Positions 17,848 through 27,627 of a stretch of 51,667 bases of DNA are shown piece by piece. The stretch's first letter is position 1. The number at the start of each line of letters is the position of its first letter. Origin of the DNA: an uncultured Caulobacterales bacterium (lineage in GTDB: Bacteria; Pseudomonadota; Alphaproteobacteria; Caulobacterales; Caulobacteraceae); contig CAILTK010000026.1 in NCBI GenBank assembly GCA_903837135.1, positions 1 through 51,667 of the forward strand, in the 5' to 3' direction. The notes under the pieces are model-generated. The model saw only the letters and a program-made list of their open reading frames with translations, was not told the DNA's origin and ran no database searches. A program made the translations under genes and the position numbers.

Positions 17848-19635
17848 ATGACGGCCTACAGCTTCGTCGACCACGCCTATGACGTTGTGGTGGTGGGCGC
17901 AGGCGGATCAGGGCTCAGGGCCGCGCTCGGCTGCGCCCAGGCCGGCCTGAAGACCGCCTGCGTCTCCAAGGTGTTCCCCACCCGCAGCCACACCGTGGCG
18001 GCCCAGGGCGGCATCTCCGCCTCGCTCGGCAACATGGGCCAGGACGACTGGCGCTGGCACATGTACGACACCGTCAAGGGGTCGGACTGGCTCGGCGACC
18101 AGGACGCGATCGAATACCTGGTGCGCAACGCCCCGGCCGCGGTCTACGAGCTCGAGCACTGGGGCGTGCCCTTCTCGCGCACCGATCAGGGCAAGATCTA
18201 CCAGCGCGCCTTCGGCGGCATGACCCGGAACTTCGGCGAGGCGCCGATCCAGCGCACCTGCGCCGCCGCCGACCGCACCGGCCACGCCATCCTGCATACC
18301 CTCTACGGCCAGTCGCTGAAGCATTCGGTGGAGTTCTTCATCGAGTACTTCGCCCTCGACCTGATCATGGACGAAGGGGTCTGCCGCGGCGTCACCGCCT
18401 GGAAGCTCGACGACGGGACCCTGCACCGGTTCTCGGCCCAGACCGTGATCCTGGCCACCGGCGGCTACGGCCGGGCCTATTTCTCCTGCACCTCGGCGCA
18501 TACCTGCACGGGCGACGGCGGCGGCATGGTGCTGCGGGCCGGCCTGCCGCTGCAGGACATGGAGTTCGTCCAGTTCCACCCCACCGGCATCTACGGCGCC
18601 GGCGTCCTGATCACCGAGGGCGTGCGCGGGGAGGGCGGCTATCTGACCAATTCCGAGGGCGAGCGGTTCATGGAGCGCTACGCCCCCTCGGCCAAGGACC
18701 TGGCCAGCCGCGACGTGGTCAGCCGGTCGATGACGATCGAGATCCGCGAGGGCCGGGGCGTGGGTCCGAACAAGGACCACATCTTCCTGCACCTCGATCA
18801 CCTCGACCCGAAGATCATCCACGAGCGGCTGCCCGGCATCACCGAGAGCGCCAAGGTGTTCGCCAACGTCGACGTGACCAAGGAGCCGATCCCGGTACTC
18901 CCCACCGTCCATTACAACATGGGCGGCATCCCCACGAACTATCACGGCGAGGTGCTGACCAAGGTCGGCGACGATCCCGACGCGGTCGTGCCGGGCCTGA
19001 TGGCGGTGGGCGAGGCGGCCTGCGTCTCGGTGCACGGCGCCAATCGCCTCGGCTCCAACTCGCTGACCGACCTCGTGGTGTTCGGCCGCGCGGCGGGCCT
19101 GCGGGCCGGCGAGATGCTCAAGGCCGGCGACCGGCTGCGCGAGCCCAAGCCGGAGTGGACCGAACGCCACCTGGCCCGCTTCGACAAGTTCCGCAACGCC
19201 TCGGGCTCGGAGCCCACCGCCAAGCTCAGGGCGGAGATGCAGCGCATCATGCAGGACGACTGCGCCGTGTTCCGCACCGCCGAGACCATGCGCGAAGGGG
19301 TCGATAAGATCGCCGAGGTGTTCAACAAGACGCCGCAGATCCGGGTCACCGACCGCGGCATGATCTGGAACACCGACCTGGTCGAGACGCTGGAGTTCGA
19401 CAACCTGATCAGCCAGGCGGCGGTGACGGTGAACGGGGCGCTGAACCGCGAGGAAAGCCGCGGCGCTCACGCCCGCGAGGACTTCAAGGACCGCGACGAC
19501 GCCAACTGGATGAAGCACACCCTGACCTGGTTCGACGACGCCACCGGCAAGGTGACCATCGATTACCGGCCGGTGCACACCTACACCCTGTCCAACGACA
19601 TCGCCTACATCCAGCCGAAAGCGCGGGTTTACTGA
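17848..19635 (+). CDS. sdhA: succinate dehydrogenase flavoprotein subunit
   Basis: Catalytic subunit of complex II, 595 residues, oxidising succinate to fumarate. Visible are the dinucleotide site [16 protein letters not shown], the covalent-FAD region [16 protein letters not shown], the active-site segments [23 protein letters not shown] and [15 protein letters not shown], and [21 protein letters not shown] near the end of the FAD domain. Full length. The stop overlaps the sdhB start. Confidence 0.98.
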   Translation: MTAYSFVDHAYDVVVVGAGGSGLRAALGCAQAGLKTACVSKVFPTRSHTVAAQGGISASLGNMGQDDWRWHMYDTVKGSDWLGDQDAIEYLVRNAPAAVYELEHWGVPFSRTDQGKIYQRAFGGMTRNFGEAPIQRTCAAADRTGHAILHTLYGQSLKHSVEFFIEYFALDLIMDEGVCRGVTAWKLDDGTLHRFSAQTVILATGGYGRAYFSCTSAHTCTGDGGGMVLRAGLPLQDMEFVQFHPTGIYGAGVLITEGVRGEGGYLTNSEGERFMERYAPSAKDLASRDVVSRSMTIEIREGRGVGPNKDHIFLHLDHLDPKIIHERLPGITESAKVFANVDVTKEPIPVLPTVHYNMGGIPTNYHGEVLTKVGDDPDAVVPGLMAVGEAACVSVHGANRLGSNSLTDLVVFGRAAGLRAGEMLKAGDRLREPKPEWTERHLARFDKFRNASGSEPTAKLRAEMQRIMQDDCAVFRTAETMREGVDKIAEVFNKTPQIRVTDRGMIWNTDLVETLEFDNLISQAAVTVNGALNREESRGAHAREDFKDRDDANWMKHTLTWFDDATGKVTIDYRPVHTYTLSNDIAYIQPKARVY

Positions 19636-20414
19636 TGGTCCAGCTGACGCTTCCGAAGAACTCCAAGGTCGTCAAGGGCAAGCACCATCCGGCGCCCGAA
19701 GGGGCCAAGACGGTCAAGACCTTCAAGATCTACCGCTACGACCCGGAAGGCGACGCCCAGCCGCGCTGGGACACCTACGACGTCGACGTCTCGGCCTGCG
19801 GGCCGATGGTGCTGGACGTGCTTTTGCACATCAAGAACACCATGGATCCGACCCTGGCCCTGCGCCGCTCCTGCCGCGAGGGCGTTTGCGGTTCCTGCGC
19901 CATGAACATCGGCGGGCGCAACACCCTGGCCTGCACCCATGGTCACGCCGACTACAGCTCGGGCGTCTCGGTCTCGCCGCTGCCGAGCCAGCCGGTGCTG
20001 AAGGACCTGGTGCCGGACCTCAACCTGTTCTTCGCCCAGTACGCCTCGATCGAGCCCTGGCTGCAGACCACCACGCCCGAGCCGCAGAAGGAATGGAACC
20101 AGGCGCCCGCCGACCGGCAGAAGCTCGACGGCCTCTACGAGTGTATCCTGTGCGCCTGCTGCACCACCTCCTGCCCGAGCTACTGGTGGAACGGCGACAA
20201 ATACCTCGGTCCGGCGGCCCTGCTGCAGGCCTACCGCTGGCTGGCGGACAGCCGCGACGAGGCCAAGGGCGAGCGGCTCGACGACCTCGAGGACCCGTTC
20301 AAGCTCTACCGCTGCCACACCATCATGAACTGCGCCCAGGTCTGCCCCAAGGGGCTGAACCCGGCCAAGGCCATCGCCCAGATCAAGGCCCTGCTGGTCG
20401 AACGGGTGGTGTGA
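19635..20414 (+). CDS. sdhB: succinate dehydrogenase iron-sulfur subunit
   Basis: Electron-transfer subunit of complex II, 259 residues. The N-terminal ferredoxin domain binds 2Fe-2S through [13 protein letters not shown] and a later cysteine; the C-terminal domain has [15 protein letters not shown] and [17 protein letters not shown] for the 4Fe-4S and 3Fe-4S clusters. The ATG overlaps the sdhA stop by one base. It is the last gene of the operon and converges on purK. Confidence 0.98.
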   Translation: MVQLTLPKNSKVVKGKHHPAPEGAKTVKTFKIYRYDPEGDAQPRWDTYDVDVSACGPMVLDVLLHIKNTMDPTLALRRSCREGVCGSCAMNIGGRNTLACTHGHADYSSGVSVSPLPSQPVLKDLVPDLNLFFAQYASIEPWLQTTTPEPQKEWNQAPADRQKLDGLYECILCACCTTSCPSYWWNGDKYLGPAALLQAYRWLADSRDEAKGERLDDLEDPFKLYRCHTIMNCAQVCPKGLNPAKAIAQIKALLVERVV

Positions 20415-20426
20415 CCCGGTCTGCCG

Positions 20427-20444
20427 CGCCCGCTTCCGCGGGCG
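20427..20444. terminator. hairpin between convergent sdhB and purK
   Basis: CGCCCGC-TTCC-GCGGGCG is a perfect 7-bp stem in the 36-base gap between two convergent genes. It has no U-tract, so it would be a weak or factor-assisted bidirectional terminator. Confidence 0.45.
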
Positions 20445-20450
20445 AGGGGC

Positions 20451-21551
20451 TCAGGTCAGCGGCGACAGCCGGTTCACGTGGCCCATCTTGCGGCCCGGCG
20501 CGGCGTCGCGCTTGCCGTAGAGCCAGAGCCGGGCCTTTGGATCGGCGGCCAGGACGGCCCAGTCGTTCGCCTCGTCTCCCAGGAGATTGCTCATCTCCAC
20601 CCGCGCCAGCGGCGCGGTCGGCCCCAGCGGCCAGCCGGCCACGGCCCGGATGTGCTGTTCGAACTGGTCGACCTCGCAGCCGTCGAGCGTCCAGTGGCCG
20701 GTGTTGTGGACCCGCGGGGCGAATTCATTGACCAGCAGGCGCCCGTCCTCGAGTTCGAACAGCTCGACGCCGATCACGCCGACATAGTCGAGCGCCTCCA
20801 GGAGGGTCGTGGCGATCCGCAGCGCATCCGCCTGCAGGGCCGGAGACAGGCGCGCAGGCGCCGTGGTCGTGCGCAGGATTCCATGCTCGTGGCGGTTCTC
20901 GCCCACCGGATAGGCGGCGACCTCGCCGCCGCGTCCGCGCGCGGCGATCACCGACAGCTCTCGGACGAAGGCGGCCTTGGCCTCCAGGATGGCCGGGCGC
21001 GCGCCGATGGCGGCGAAGGCGGCGTCGGCCTCCGCAGCCCCCCCGATCCAGGCCTGTCCCTTGCCGTCGTAACCCTCTCGGCGGGTCTTGAGCAGGGCCG
21101 GCGCGCCGAGCCGCCGCAGCGCCGGCGCGATGTCTTCGGGGCCGTCGATCGCCGCGAACGGGGTGGTGGCCAGACCCCAGGCGTTCAGGGCGCTTTTTTC
21201 CTCCACCCGGTCCTGGGAGACCGCCAGCGCCCGCCCCGGCGGCGCGATCGGCGCGCCGGCCTGCTCGGCGGCCGCCAGGGCCGCGGCGGAGACGTTCTCG
21301 AACTCGAAGGTGAGCACGTCGGACTGGGCGGCGAGGCGGCCGACCGCCGCCGGGTCGCCATAGTCGCCGACGATCTCCACGGCCGAGACCTGGCCCGCCG
21401 GCGACTCCGCCTCGCGCGCCAGTACGGCGACGCGGAACCCAAGCCGGGCCGCGGCCATCGCCAGCATGCGGCCGAGCTGCCCGCCGCCGACGATGCCGAT
21501 GGTCGAGCCCGGTGGAAGCGGAAAGACCGCCGGACGCCCGTCGGCCGCCAC
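20451..21551 (-). CDS. purK: N5-carboxyaminoimidazole ribonucleotide synthase
   Basis: ATP-grasp enzyme of purine synthesis converting AIR, bicarbonate and ATP to N5-CAIR. The 366-residue protein begins near IGIVGGGQLGRMLAMAA, then DVLTFEFENV, LLKTRREGYDGKGQ, ELSVIAARGRGGEVAAYPVGEN and the C-terminal EFAPRVHNTGHWT. I place the start at a GTG whose first base is the last base of the purE TAG stop; this gives the family N-terminus, and longer upstream extensions run through purE. It works with PurE encoded just upstream. Confidence 0.93.
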   Translation of the reverse strand: MAADGRPAVFPLPPGSTIGIVGGGQLGRMLAMAAARLGFRVAVLAREAESPAGQVSAVEIVGDYGDPAAVGRLAAQSDVLTFEFENVSAAALAAAEQAGAPIAPPGRALAVSQDRVEEKSALNAWGLATTPFAAIDGPEDIAPALRRLGAPALLKTRREGYDGKGQAWIGGAAEADAAFAAIGARPAILEAKAAFVRELSVIAARGRGGEVAAYPVGENRHEHGILRTTTAPARLSPALQADALRIATTLLEALDYVGVIGVELFELEDGRLLVNEFAPRVHNTGHWTLDGCEVDQFEQHIRAVAGWPLGPTAPLARVEMSNLLGDEANDWAVLAADPKARLWLYGKRDAAPGRKMGHVNRLSPLT

Positions 21552-22069
21552 TAGGCGTCCTCGACCGTCTCGGCCACCGCCGCGGTCTGCGCAGCGCGGT
21601 GGGCGGAGACGCGTTCGGCCAGCGCCGGATCCGACAGGGCCAGGATCTGCGCCGCCAACAGGCCCGCGTTCTTGGCGCCCGCCTCGCCGATCGCCAGCGC
21701 GCCCACCGGGACCCCGCCCGGCATCTGTACGATCGACAGCAGGGAATCGAGCCCGTTCAGTGTCTTCGACCGAACCGGCACGCCCAGCACCGGCAACTCG
21801 GTCATCGCCGCCACCATGCCCGGCAGATGCGCCGCACCGCCGGCGCCGGCGATCACCACCTTGAACCCGGCCGCCCGGGCGCCCTTGGCGAAGGCGACCA
21901 GCCGGTCCGGCGTACGGTGGGCGGACACGACGCTGGCCGCATAGGCCACGCCCAAGGCGTCGAGGGCCTCGGCGGCGTGCGACAGGGTCGGCCAGTCCGA
22001 CCGGCTGCCCATCACGATGGCGACCTGCGGCTTGGCGGCGTCCACCGCGCGCCCCGCGTCCTTCGTCAT
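21551..22069 (-). CDS. purE: N5-carboxyaminoimidazole ribonucleotide mutase
   Basis: Class I PurE, 172 residues, moving the carboxyl group of N5-CAIR to C4 to make [22 protein letters not shown] and [12 protein letters not shown] (active-site histidine), [16 protein letters not shown] and [25 protein letters not shown] are class I signatures. The ATG at 22069 has GAAGGG ten bases upstream; a GTG three codons earlier is an alternative. It is the first gene of purEK. Confidence 0.95.
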   Translation of the reverse strand: MTKDAGRAVDAAKPQVAIVMGSRSDWPTLSHAAEALDALGVAYAASVVSAHRTPDRLVAFAKGARAAGFKVVIAGAGGAAHLPGMVAAMTELPVLGVPVRSKTLNGLDSLLSIVQMPGGVPVGALAIGEAGAKNAGLLAAQILALSDPALAERVSAHRAAQTAAVAETVEDA

Positions 22070-22265
22070 GGCTGACACGCCCTTCGCCCCGTTCAGGAAG
22101 CGGCCGACTATAGAGCAAGCCCGGCGAATGTGTACCGGGTTTCACCGGGAAGACGGTCCTAAGCTCATAATTCCAGACCCTTTTTGAGCCGTGCGGCGGA
22201 CCGCGCGGCCAACACCGCCGCGCGGCGAACTTGCGCCGGCGCCCAACAGGTCTAGGCTGGGCGAC

Positions 22266-22883
22266 ATGACGGTGATCGAAGCCATCGACGATCCGGTCGA
22301 ACCGCAACCCGCGGCGGCCATCGGCCCGACGTCCGAGCATGGTCTGGCCCGCGCCCTGAAGGCGGCGCAGGCGGAGGTCGAGCGGCTCAGGCGGGCCCTG
22401 GCCCACGCCGAGCGGCTGGCCGACCGCGATCCTCTGACCGGCCTGTTGAACCGGCGCGGGTTCGAGCAGGCGCTGGCGGGGATATTGGCGGCCTGCCGAC
22501 GCTATCGGACCGACGCGGCGCTGATCTACATCGACCTCGATGGATTCAAGGCCATAAACGACCGGTTCGGCCACGCGGCGGGTGACGAAACCTTGAAGAG
22601 CGTGGCGCGCGTGCTCGCCTCAGGCGTGCGGGAGAGCGACATCTTGGCGCGGCTTGGCGGCGACGAGTTCGCCGTCATCCTCAACCGCGCGGGCGCCGCC
22701 GCCGCGGAAGCCAAGGCCGAATCGCTGGCCAGGGCGGTGCAGGACGCGCCCACCGGTCCCGACGGGGGCGTGCGCCTGTCCTACGGGGTGCGGACCTTCG
22801 AGCCCGGCATGGAGGCGGCGCGGATGCTGGCCGAGGCCGACGCCGCCATGTTCGTGCGCAAGGGCGAACGCCGCCGGGCCTGA
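22266..22883 (+). CDS. soluble diguanylate cyclase (GGDEF)
   Basis: A 205-residue protein predicted to make cyclic di-GMP from two GTP. Residues 26-55 look like a short coiled coil, which would hold the dimer. The GGDEF domain covers about 55-200 with DPLTGLLNRRGF, IDLDGFKAINDRFGHAAGDE and the intact signature GGDEF at 131-135. RESD at 122-125, exactly five residues before the signature, is a product-inhibition I-site. No sensor domain or membrane helix is present. It is divergent from purEK. Confidence 0.92.
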   Translation: MTVIEAIDDPVEPQPAAAIGPTSEHGLARALKAAQAEVERLRRALAHAERLADRDPLTGLLNRRGFEQALAGILAACRRYRTDAALIYIDLDGFKAINDRFGHAAGDETLKSVARVLASGVRESDILARLGGDEFAVILNRAGAAAAEAKAESLARAVQDAPTGPDGGVRLSYGVRTFEPGMEAARMLAEADAAMFVRKGERRRA

Positions 22884-22893
22884 ACCGCCTCGG

Positions 22894-23136
22894 TCAGCCT
22901 TCGGCGCGCGCGTAAACCATGACCGCGCCTGTATAAGCGGCCTCGTCGACGATCTGCACGCCGTGGGCGGTGAAGGCGTCGATCACCTTCCTGGACGTGC
23001 CGCGCCGAGGCGTCGCCTCCCCGCCTTCCAGCCGGTTGACTGCACCTAAGGACACGCCACTGCGACTGGCCAGGTCGCGCATCGACCAACCCAGAAGTGC
23101 ACGCGCCGCGCGGCAAGCTTGCGGCGTAATGACCAT
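22894..23136 (-). CDS. small XRE-family HTH regulator
   Basis: An 80-residue DNA-binding protein made almost entirely of a Cro/C1-type helix-turn-helix (QACRAARALLGWSMRDLASRSGVSLGAVNRLEGG), followed by a short tail with RKVIDAFTAHGVQIVDE, the pattern common in small alphaproteobacterial XRE regulators. Its 3' end faces the GGDEF gene. The upstream region holds CACAC-N7-GTGTG (23219-23235), a possible self-operator. Targets unknown. Confidence 0.83.
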   Translation of the reverse strand: MVITPQACRAARALLGWSMRDLASRSGVSLGAVNRLEGGEATPRRGTSRKVIDAFTAHGVQIVDEAAYTGAVMVYARAEG

Positions 23137-23308
23137 TCAAACCCCTCTCAACCCAATCGCACGCGACGATACACACGGTCGGCTCGCCGACAAGGCGAGG
23201 CGAGCGCGCAACTCGTCGCACACGCGCGAAGTGTGTCAATCGCGAAGCTTCTTGGAAAATGAGAGAATAGGCACAAGTGATATCAAAGACTTGGGCTTGA
23301 CCGCCGGC

Positions 23309-23899
23309 TCAGCGTCCTCTTCGCCACACCTCGGCGAAAGCGACGACCTGTCCGGCCATGGTCTGGACCTGCCAGGCGTCGCGGCGATCGGCCAGCCGGC
23401 CCTCGCCGTCGAACAGGCCCCCGGTGTCGCGGGCGGCCGCCGCGTTCAGGGCCACACTCATGGGTGTGTTCCATCCGCGGAGCGCGTGCACGATGGCCCG
23501 CAGCGCCCCGAGGGTGGCGCCGGCGGCCTGCCAGCCGTCGACGGTGACGATCACGCCCACGGCGCGACCGTCGAAATAGGGCCGCGGGTCGTCGCGCAAC
23601 ATCTCCAGACTGTCGAGGGCGTTCTTAACCAGACCCGAGACCGACCCGTGATAGCCGGGCGAGGCGATGATCAGACCGTCGGCGGCGCGGACGGCGGCGT
23701 TCAGGGCGTCGCGCTCGGGCGACACCGCCGTGACCTCGGGGTTGAACAGCGGCAGCCTGGCCAGGTGCTCACCGCCGAACAGCTCGGTCCGCGCGCCCTT
23801 GGCGGCGGCGGCGGCCAGCGCCAGCGCCAGCACGCGCTCGGAGGTCGAGCCCGCCCGCGTCGTGCCGCCGATGCCGACGATGAAGGGCGCCGCGTCCAT
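23309..23899 (-). CDS. NADPH-dependent FMN reductase family protein
   Basis: A 196-residue flavodoxin-like reductase. GIGGTTRAGSTSERVLALAL is the FMN phosphate loop, ADGLIIASPGYHGSVSGLVKNALDSLE the second flavin-binding region, and GRAVGVIVTVDGWQAAGATLGALRAIVHALRGW the conserved core. It supplies reduced flavin or reduces quinones. The start codon is one base after the stop of the acyl-CoA synthetase gene, so the two are coupled and the reductase probably serves the same catabolic route. Confidence 0.87.
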   Translation of the reverse strand: MDAAPFIVGIGGTTRAGSTSERVLALALAAAAAKGARTELFGGEHLARLPLFNPEVTAVSPERDALNAAVRAADGLIIASPGYHGSVSGLVKNALDSLEMLRDDPRPYFDGRAVGVIVTVDGWQAAGATLGALRAIVHALRGWNTPMSVALNAAAARDTGGLFDGEGRLADRRDAWQVQTMAGQVVAFAEVWRRGR

Positions 23900-23900
23900 T

Positions 23901-25676
23901 TCAGGCCGCCTCGGGATGGATCAGCGTCTTCAGCTCGGTCTTGAGGATCTTGCCGTTGGGATTGCGCGGCAGCATCTCGGGCCAGAAGTGTACGGCGACC
24001 GGCACCTTGAAGGCCGCCAGTCTGGCGCGCACGAAGTCGCGAAGCTCGTCCTCGGTGGCCGACGCGCCCGGCGAGAGCGCCACCACCGCCACCGGCTCCT
24101 CGCCGAGCGTGCGGTGCGGCCTGCCGATCAAGGCCGCGTCCATCACCGCCGGATGGGCGTAAAGGGCGTTCTCCACCTCGATGCAGTAGATGTTTTCGCC
24201 GCCGCGGATCAGCATGTCCTTGGCGCGGTCGCTGATGGTGACGAAGCCCTCCGCGTCGATCGAGCCGAGGTCGCCGGTCTTCACCCAGCCGTCCTCGAAG
24301 GTCGCGGCCGTGGCCTCAGGCTTGTTCCAGTAGCCGCGCACCACCTGCGGCCCCTTGGCGCAGAGTTCGCCCACCTGACCGGTCGGCAGGAGGCGTCCCT
24401 CGCCGTCGATCACCTTGAGCTCGCCGGTGGGATTGGCCACGCCGCACGACCAGGGACGATGCTCGTAGTCCTCGCCCGCGTGGCCGGTGAAGGTGGCCGA
24501 CGTCTCGGTCATGCCCCAGGCGTTGCCGGGTGCGGCGCTCGGGAACACCTGCCGGATCAGCCGCACGAGTTCGGGCGCCGAGGGCGCCCCGCCGTAGGAC
24601 AGGCCGTCGAGCGAGGACAGGTCGTAGTTCGGCCGATCCGGATGCTCGATCAGCTGCCAGGCGATGGTCGGCACGCCGCCGGTCTGGTTCACCCGCTCGC
24701 GTTCGATCAGGCCGAGCGCCTTGCCGGCGTCCCAGCGGTGCATCAGCACCAGCTTGCCGCCCATGTTCATCAGCGGGCCGAGGTTCGAGCACAGGCCGGT
24801 GACGTGGAACAGGGGCACGACCAGCAGGGTGGTGCGCTGGACCGCGGGGTCCGGCGCGGGCGGCGGCTCGCCGCGGCGAAGATAGCGCCGGGCCTGGGCG
24901 ATCGCCCCGGACATGACGTTGGTGGTGATGTTGCGATGGGTGAGGATGGCGCCCTTGGGCCGCCCCGTGGTGCCGGAGGTGTAGCAGATCGCCGCGTCGT
25001 CGTCGGGTTCGAGCGGCGTGGTCGGCGTCGGCCGGTCGGGCAGGTCGCCCCAGGCGTTCACCGGTCCGATCAGATCCTCTAGCCGGGAGGCCATGGAATT
25101 CTCCAGCGGTCCGGGCGCGCGGGTGACGTAGACGTGCTCCAGCGCCGGGCAGGCGTGGAGGCGCCCCTCCAGCCGTTCGTACCGCTCATGGTCCATCAGC
25201 GCGAAGCGGCTGCCGGAATCGGCCAGGCCATATTCGAGCTCCGCCCCCGTCCACCAGGCGTTCAGCGGCGTCACCACCGCGCCCAGCATGGCGGCGGCGT
25301 GGAACGAGGCCACCCACTCGGGCAGATTGCGCATCACCACGGCGACCCGGTCGCCCTTGGTCAGCCCGCGCGCGGTGAGATCGGCGGCGATGGCGAGGGT
25401 CGCTCGCGCGAAGGCCTCATAGCTGGCCCGCTCGTCCTCATAGACGATGAAGGTGCGCTCATGCCCGAAGCCACGGCCGGTCTCGAACAGGTGGCGCAGG
25501 GTCGGCGGGGCGTTCTTGAACACCCGGGTGGATATGCCGCGGATCACCCGTGTTTCGGTCTCGAACCGGGCGCCCGGCGCGCTCAGGCGCGCGTGCGCCT
25601 CGGCGATCGACATCGCCGGCCAGGGCTTCGCCGGCCAGGGCTTCGCCGGCAAGGGGCTCGAAAGGGGCTCGCTCAT
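23901..25676 (-). CDS. class I adenylate-forming acyl-CoA synthetase
   Basis: A 591-residue AMP-dependent ligase that activates a carboxylic acid through an acyl-adenylate to the CoA thioester. The P-loop is YTSGTTGRPKGAILTHRN; GVPTIAWQLIEHP, NAWGMTETSATFTGH, GELCAKGPQVVRGYWNKPEATAATFEDGWVKTGDLG and the C-terminal PNGKILKTELK lysine motif are all present. The first 22 residues contain a duplicated AKPWP from a DNA tandem repeat; an internal ATG at residue 22 is an alternative start. It lies 11 bases after the acyl-CoA dehydrogenase gene. Substrate unknown; fatty or aromatic acid likely. Confidence 0.9.
   Translation of the reverse strand: MSEPLSSPLPAKPWPAKPWPAMSIAEAHARLSAPGARFETETRVIRGISTRVFKNAPPTLRHLFETGRGFGHERTFIVYEDERASYEAFARATLAIAADLTARGLTKGDRVAVVMRNLPEWVASFHAAAMLGAVVTPLNAWWTGAELEYGLADSGSRFALMDHERYERLEGRLHACPALEHVYVTRAPGPLENSMASRLEDLIGPVNAWGDLPDRPTPTTPLEPDDDAAICYTSGTTGRPKGAILTHRNITTNVMSGAIAQARRYLRRGEPPPAPDPAVQRTTLLVVPLFHVTGLCSNLGPLMNMGGKLVLMHRWDAGKALGLIERERVNQTGGVPTIAWQLIEHPDRPNYDLSSLDGLSYGGAPSAPELVRLIRQVFPSAAPGNAWGMTETSATFTGHAGEDYEHRPWSCGVANPTGELKVIDGEGRLLPTGQVGELCAKGPQVVRGYWNKPEATAATFEDGWVKTGDLGSIDAEGFVTISDRAKDMLIRGGENIYCIEVENALYAHPAVMDAALIGRPHRTLGEEPVAVVALSPGASATEDELRDFVRARLAAFKVPVAVHFWPEMLPRNPNGKILKTELKTLIHPEAA
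25614..25650. repeat. 15-nt in-frame tandem repeat
   Basis: CGCCGGCCAGGGCTT is repeated twice with a partial third copy near the 5' end of the acyl-CoA synthetase gene, encoding AKPWP units. Being a multiple of three, copy-number change would keep the frame. Confidence 0.85.
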
Positions 25677-25687
25677 GTGACCTGGGC

Positions 25688-26989
25688 TTACTCCGCCGCT
25701 TCCAGCGCTTCCAGCCCCTCGAGGGCTTCGCCGTACTTCTCGAGCGCCGCCGCCTTGAGGTTCGGCAGGGAATAGGCCGGGAACAGTTCATTGGACGGGG
25801 TGAAGTCGCGCAGCACCTGTTTGGCCAGGCTCACCTGGTGCACCTCGGTCGGCCCGTCGGCGATGGCCATCACGTGCGCGCCGGTGATCATGCCGATGAA
25901 GGGCATTTCGTTGGAGACGCCGAGCGCGCCGTGGATATGCAGGGCGCGCGAGGCGATGGACTCATAGACCCGCGGCATGGCGATCTTCACCGCCGCGATG
26001 TCCTTGCGCACCTTGCGATAGTCCTTGTAGCGGTCGATCTTCCAGGCGGTCTGCAGGACCAGCAGTCGGAACTGCTCGAGTTCGATCCAGCTGTCGGCGA
26101 TCTGCATCTGCACCGCCTGCTTGCTCGCCAGCGGCCCCTCGCGGGTGGTGCGCGACACCGCGCGCTGGCACATCAGGTCGAGCGCCTTCTTCGCCTGTCC
26201 CACCGTGCGCATGGCGTGATGGATGCGCCCGCCGCCGAGCCGGGTCTGACTGATCACGAAGGCGCCGCCGCGCTCGCCCAGCAGATGGTCGTTCGGGACG
26301 CGCACACCGGTGTAGCGCATATAGCCTTCCGATCCGTCCTGCATGGACCCGACGCCGACGTTGCGGACGATCTCCACGCCCGGCGCGTCGCTCGGCACGA
26401 TGAACATCGACATCCGCCGATAAGGGTCGCCGTCCGGGTCGGTGACCGCCATCACGATCAGGAACTCGGCCCATCGGGCGTTGGTCGAGAACCATTTCTC
26501 CCCGTCGATCACCCAATTCTCGCCGTCGAGCACGGCGCGGGTCCTGAAGGTGAGGGGATCCGACCCGCCCTCGGGCTCGGACATGGAGAAGGCCGAGACG
26601 ATCTCGTTGTTGAGCAGCGGCCAGAGGTATCTCTCCTTCTGCGCCGGCGTGCCGTAGTGGGCGATGATTTCCGCGTTTCCGGTATCCGGCGCCTGACAGC
26701 CGAACACGATCGGCGCGAAGCTCGAGCGGCCGAGGATCTCGTTCATCAGGCCGAGCTTGAGCTGGCCATAACCCTGGCCGCCGAGCTCGGGGCCGAGGTG
26801 GCAGGCCCACAGCCGCTCGGCCTTGACCCGCTCCTGCAGCGGGCGGACCAGCGTGTTGCGGATCGGGTTTTTCACGTCGTAGGGATGGAGGCCCAGCCGG
26901 TCGAGCGGTTCGACCTCGTCGGTGACGAAGGCGTCCATCCAGTCGAGCCTGCTCTGGAAGTCCGGGTCGGTTTCGAAGTCCCAGGCCAT
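25688..26989 (-). CDS. acyl-CoA dehydrogenase family protein
   Basis: A 433-residue FAD enzyme introducing the alpha-beta double bond of acyl-CoA. LGPELGGQGYGQLKLGLMNE, FSMSEPEGGSDPLTFRTRA, GEKWFSTNARWAEF and RIHHAMRTVGQAKKALDLMCQRA are the family motifs, and IHGALGVSNEMPF... ADGPTEVHQVSLAKQVL forms the C-terminal end. It resembles the longer ACAD10/11-like bacterial group. The ATG at 26989 has GAGGGAG upstream; the extension to 27052 is Arg-rich and unsupported. First gene of an apparent operon with the acyl-CoA synthetase and FMN reductase. Confidence 0.9.
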   Translation of the reverse strand: MAWDFETDPDFQSRLDWMDAFVTDEVEPLDRLGLHPYDVKNPIRNTLVRPLQERVKAERLWACHLGPELGGQGYGQLKLGLMNEILGRSSFAPIVFGCQAPDTGNAEIIAHYGTPAQKERYLWPLLNNEIVSAFSMSEPEGGSDPLTFRTRAVLDGENWVIDGEKWFSTNARWAEFLIVMAVTDPDGDPYRRMSMFIVPSDAPGVEIVRNVGVGSMQDGSEGYMRYTGVRVPNDHLLGERGGAFVISQTRLGGGRIHHAMRTVGQAKKALDLMCQRAVSRTTREGPLASKQAVQMQIADSWIELEQFRLLVLQTAWKIDRYKDYRKVRKDIAAVKIAMPRVYESIASRALHIHGALGVSNEMPFIGMITGAHVMAIADGPTEVHQVSLAKQVLRDFTPSNELFPAYSLPNLKAAALEKYGEALEGLEALEAAE

Positions 26990-27116
26990 GGCGCGCTCCC
27001 TCGATTTCTTTTTTCGGTATGCCAGTCTCCGCCTGCAACGGCGGCGACGCAATGGCGCCTTGGCGTCACGCGGGGTAGGTGAGACCAGTCATCGCAGACT
27101 GACTCATCTCACTTAT

Positions 27117-27241
27117 TCCGCTCATCCCGGCGAATGCCGGGACCCAGATCATAAAGCGCCTCGTTTCAAACGACTTGGCTCCAAGCCTCCTGACCGTTGC
27201 GCCATATGATCTGGGTCCCGGCATTCGCCGGGATGAGCGGA
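27117..27241. repeat. MITE-like element with 37-bp inverted repeats
   Basis: Bases 27117-27153 and 27205-27241 are perfect reverse complements (37 bp) around a 51-bp centre. Each arm itself contains the small palindrome CCCGGCGAATGCCGGG. This type of CCGGGATGAGCGG repeat is dispersed in many proteobacterial genomes. No transposase is encoded. Confidence 0.8.
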
Positions 27242-27627
27242 GGAACAGTCAAGTAAACCGATGGCTGTGTGAGGCCTCTATTGCGCAGCGGATTGAAGCG
27301 GATCAAGCTTAGATGATAGCGCGAACCTTGAGGAGCGGGCGGTGAATTGATGAAATTTGCCGTCACGCATAAAATCGACAGCCATCGAACAAGCTGGCTA
27401 TCCTGGAGGACTATGCCGGCGCGCCAGGCCGCGTAGCGGGGAATGAGGCGACCTTCACCTTCGCGTCGAGGAGGCGCGAGACCGTTTCGTCCGCAACGTT
27501 TGGGTCCTCGAACACACCCGGCCAATGTCAAACTGAGACACAACCGGTCGCTGGACGATATTGCGGGACGGATTGAGGCGCGCCAAGCTAAGCTGATGAA
27601 GCGCGGGCCATACAAGAAGCGGGCGGG
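27242..27627. other. gene-poor stretch with diverged duplications
   Basis: Together with the inverted repeat, this fills the longest gap in the window (26990-27627). It looks lower in GC than its surroundings. Bases about 27279-27352 align with 27557-27630 at roughly three in four positions, sharing CGGATTGA, CAAGCT and GAGCGGGCGG-type blocks. The second copy encodes the end of a possible 62-residue ORF (27443-27631, ending KRGPYKKRAG) whose TGA overlaps the next ATG; the first copy carries stop codons in the same frame. Also present are CGATGGCTGT (27259-27268) and its complement (27378-27387). No intact known gene is seen. Confidence 0.55.

Noticed and set aside
22130-22230. Possible riboswitch or attenuator upstream of purE (CCCGGTGAAACCCGG and CCGCGCGG repeats)
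   Set aside because: Only short GC-rich repeats are present; no purine-riboswitch core or leader peptide is visible.
20451-22574. A 707-residue extended purK frame
   Set aside because: The extension runs through purE and the purE upstream region in another frame. The GTG overlapping the purE stop gives the normal PurK length.
27166-27615. 149-codon minus-strand frame across the repeat region
   Set aside because: It reads through the inverted repeat and both duplicated blocks. The composition is typical of repeat-derived translations.
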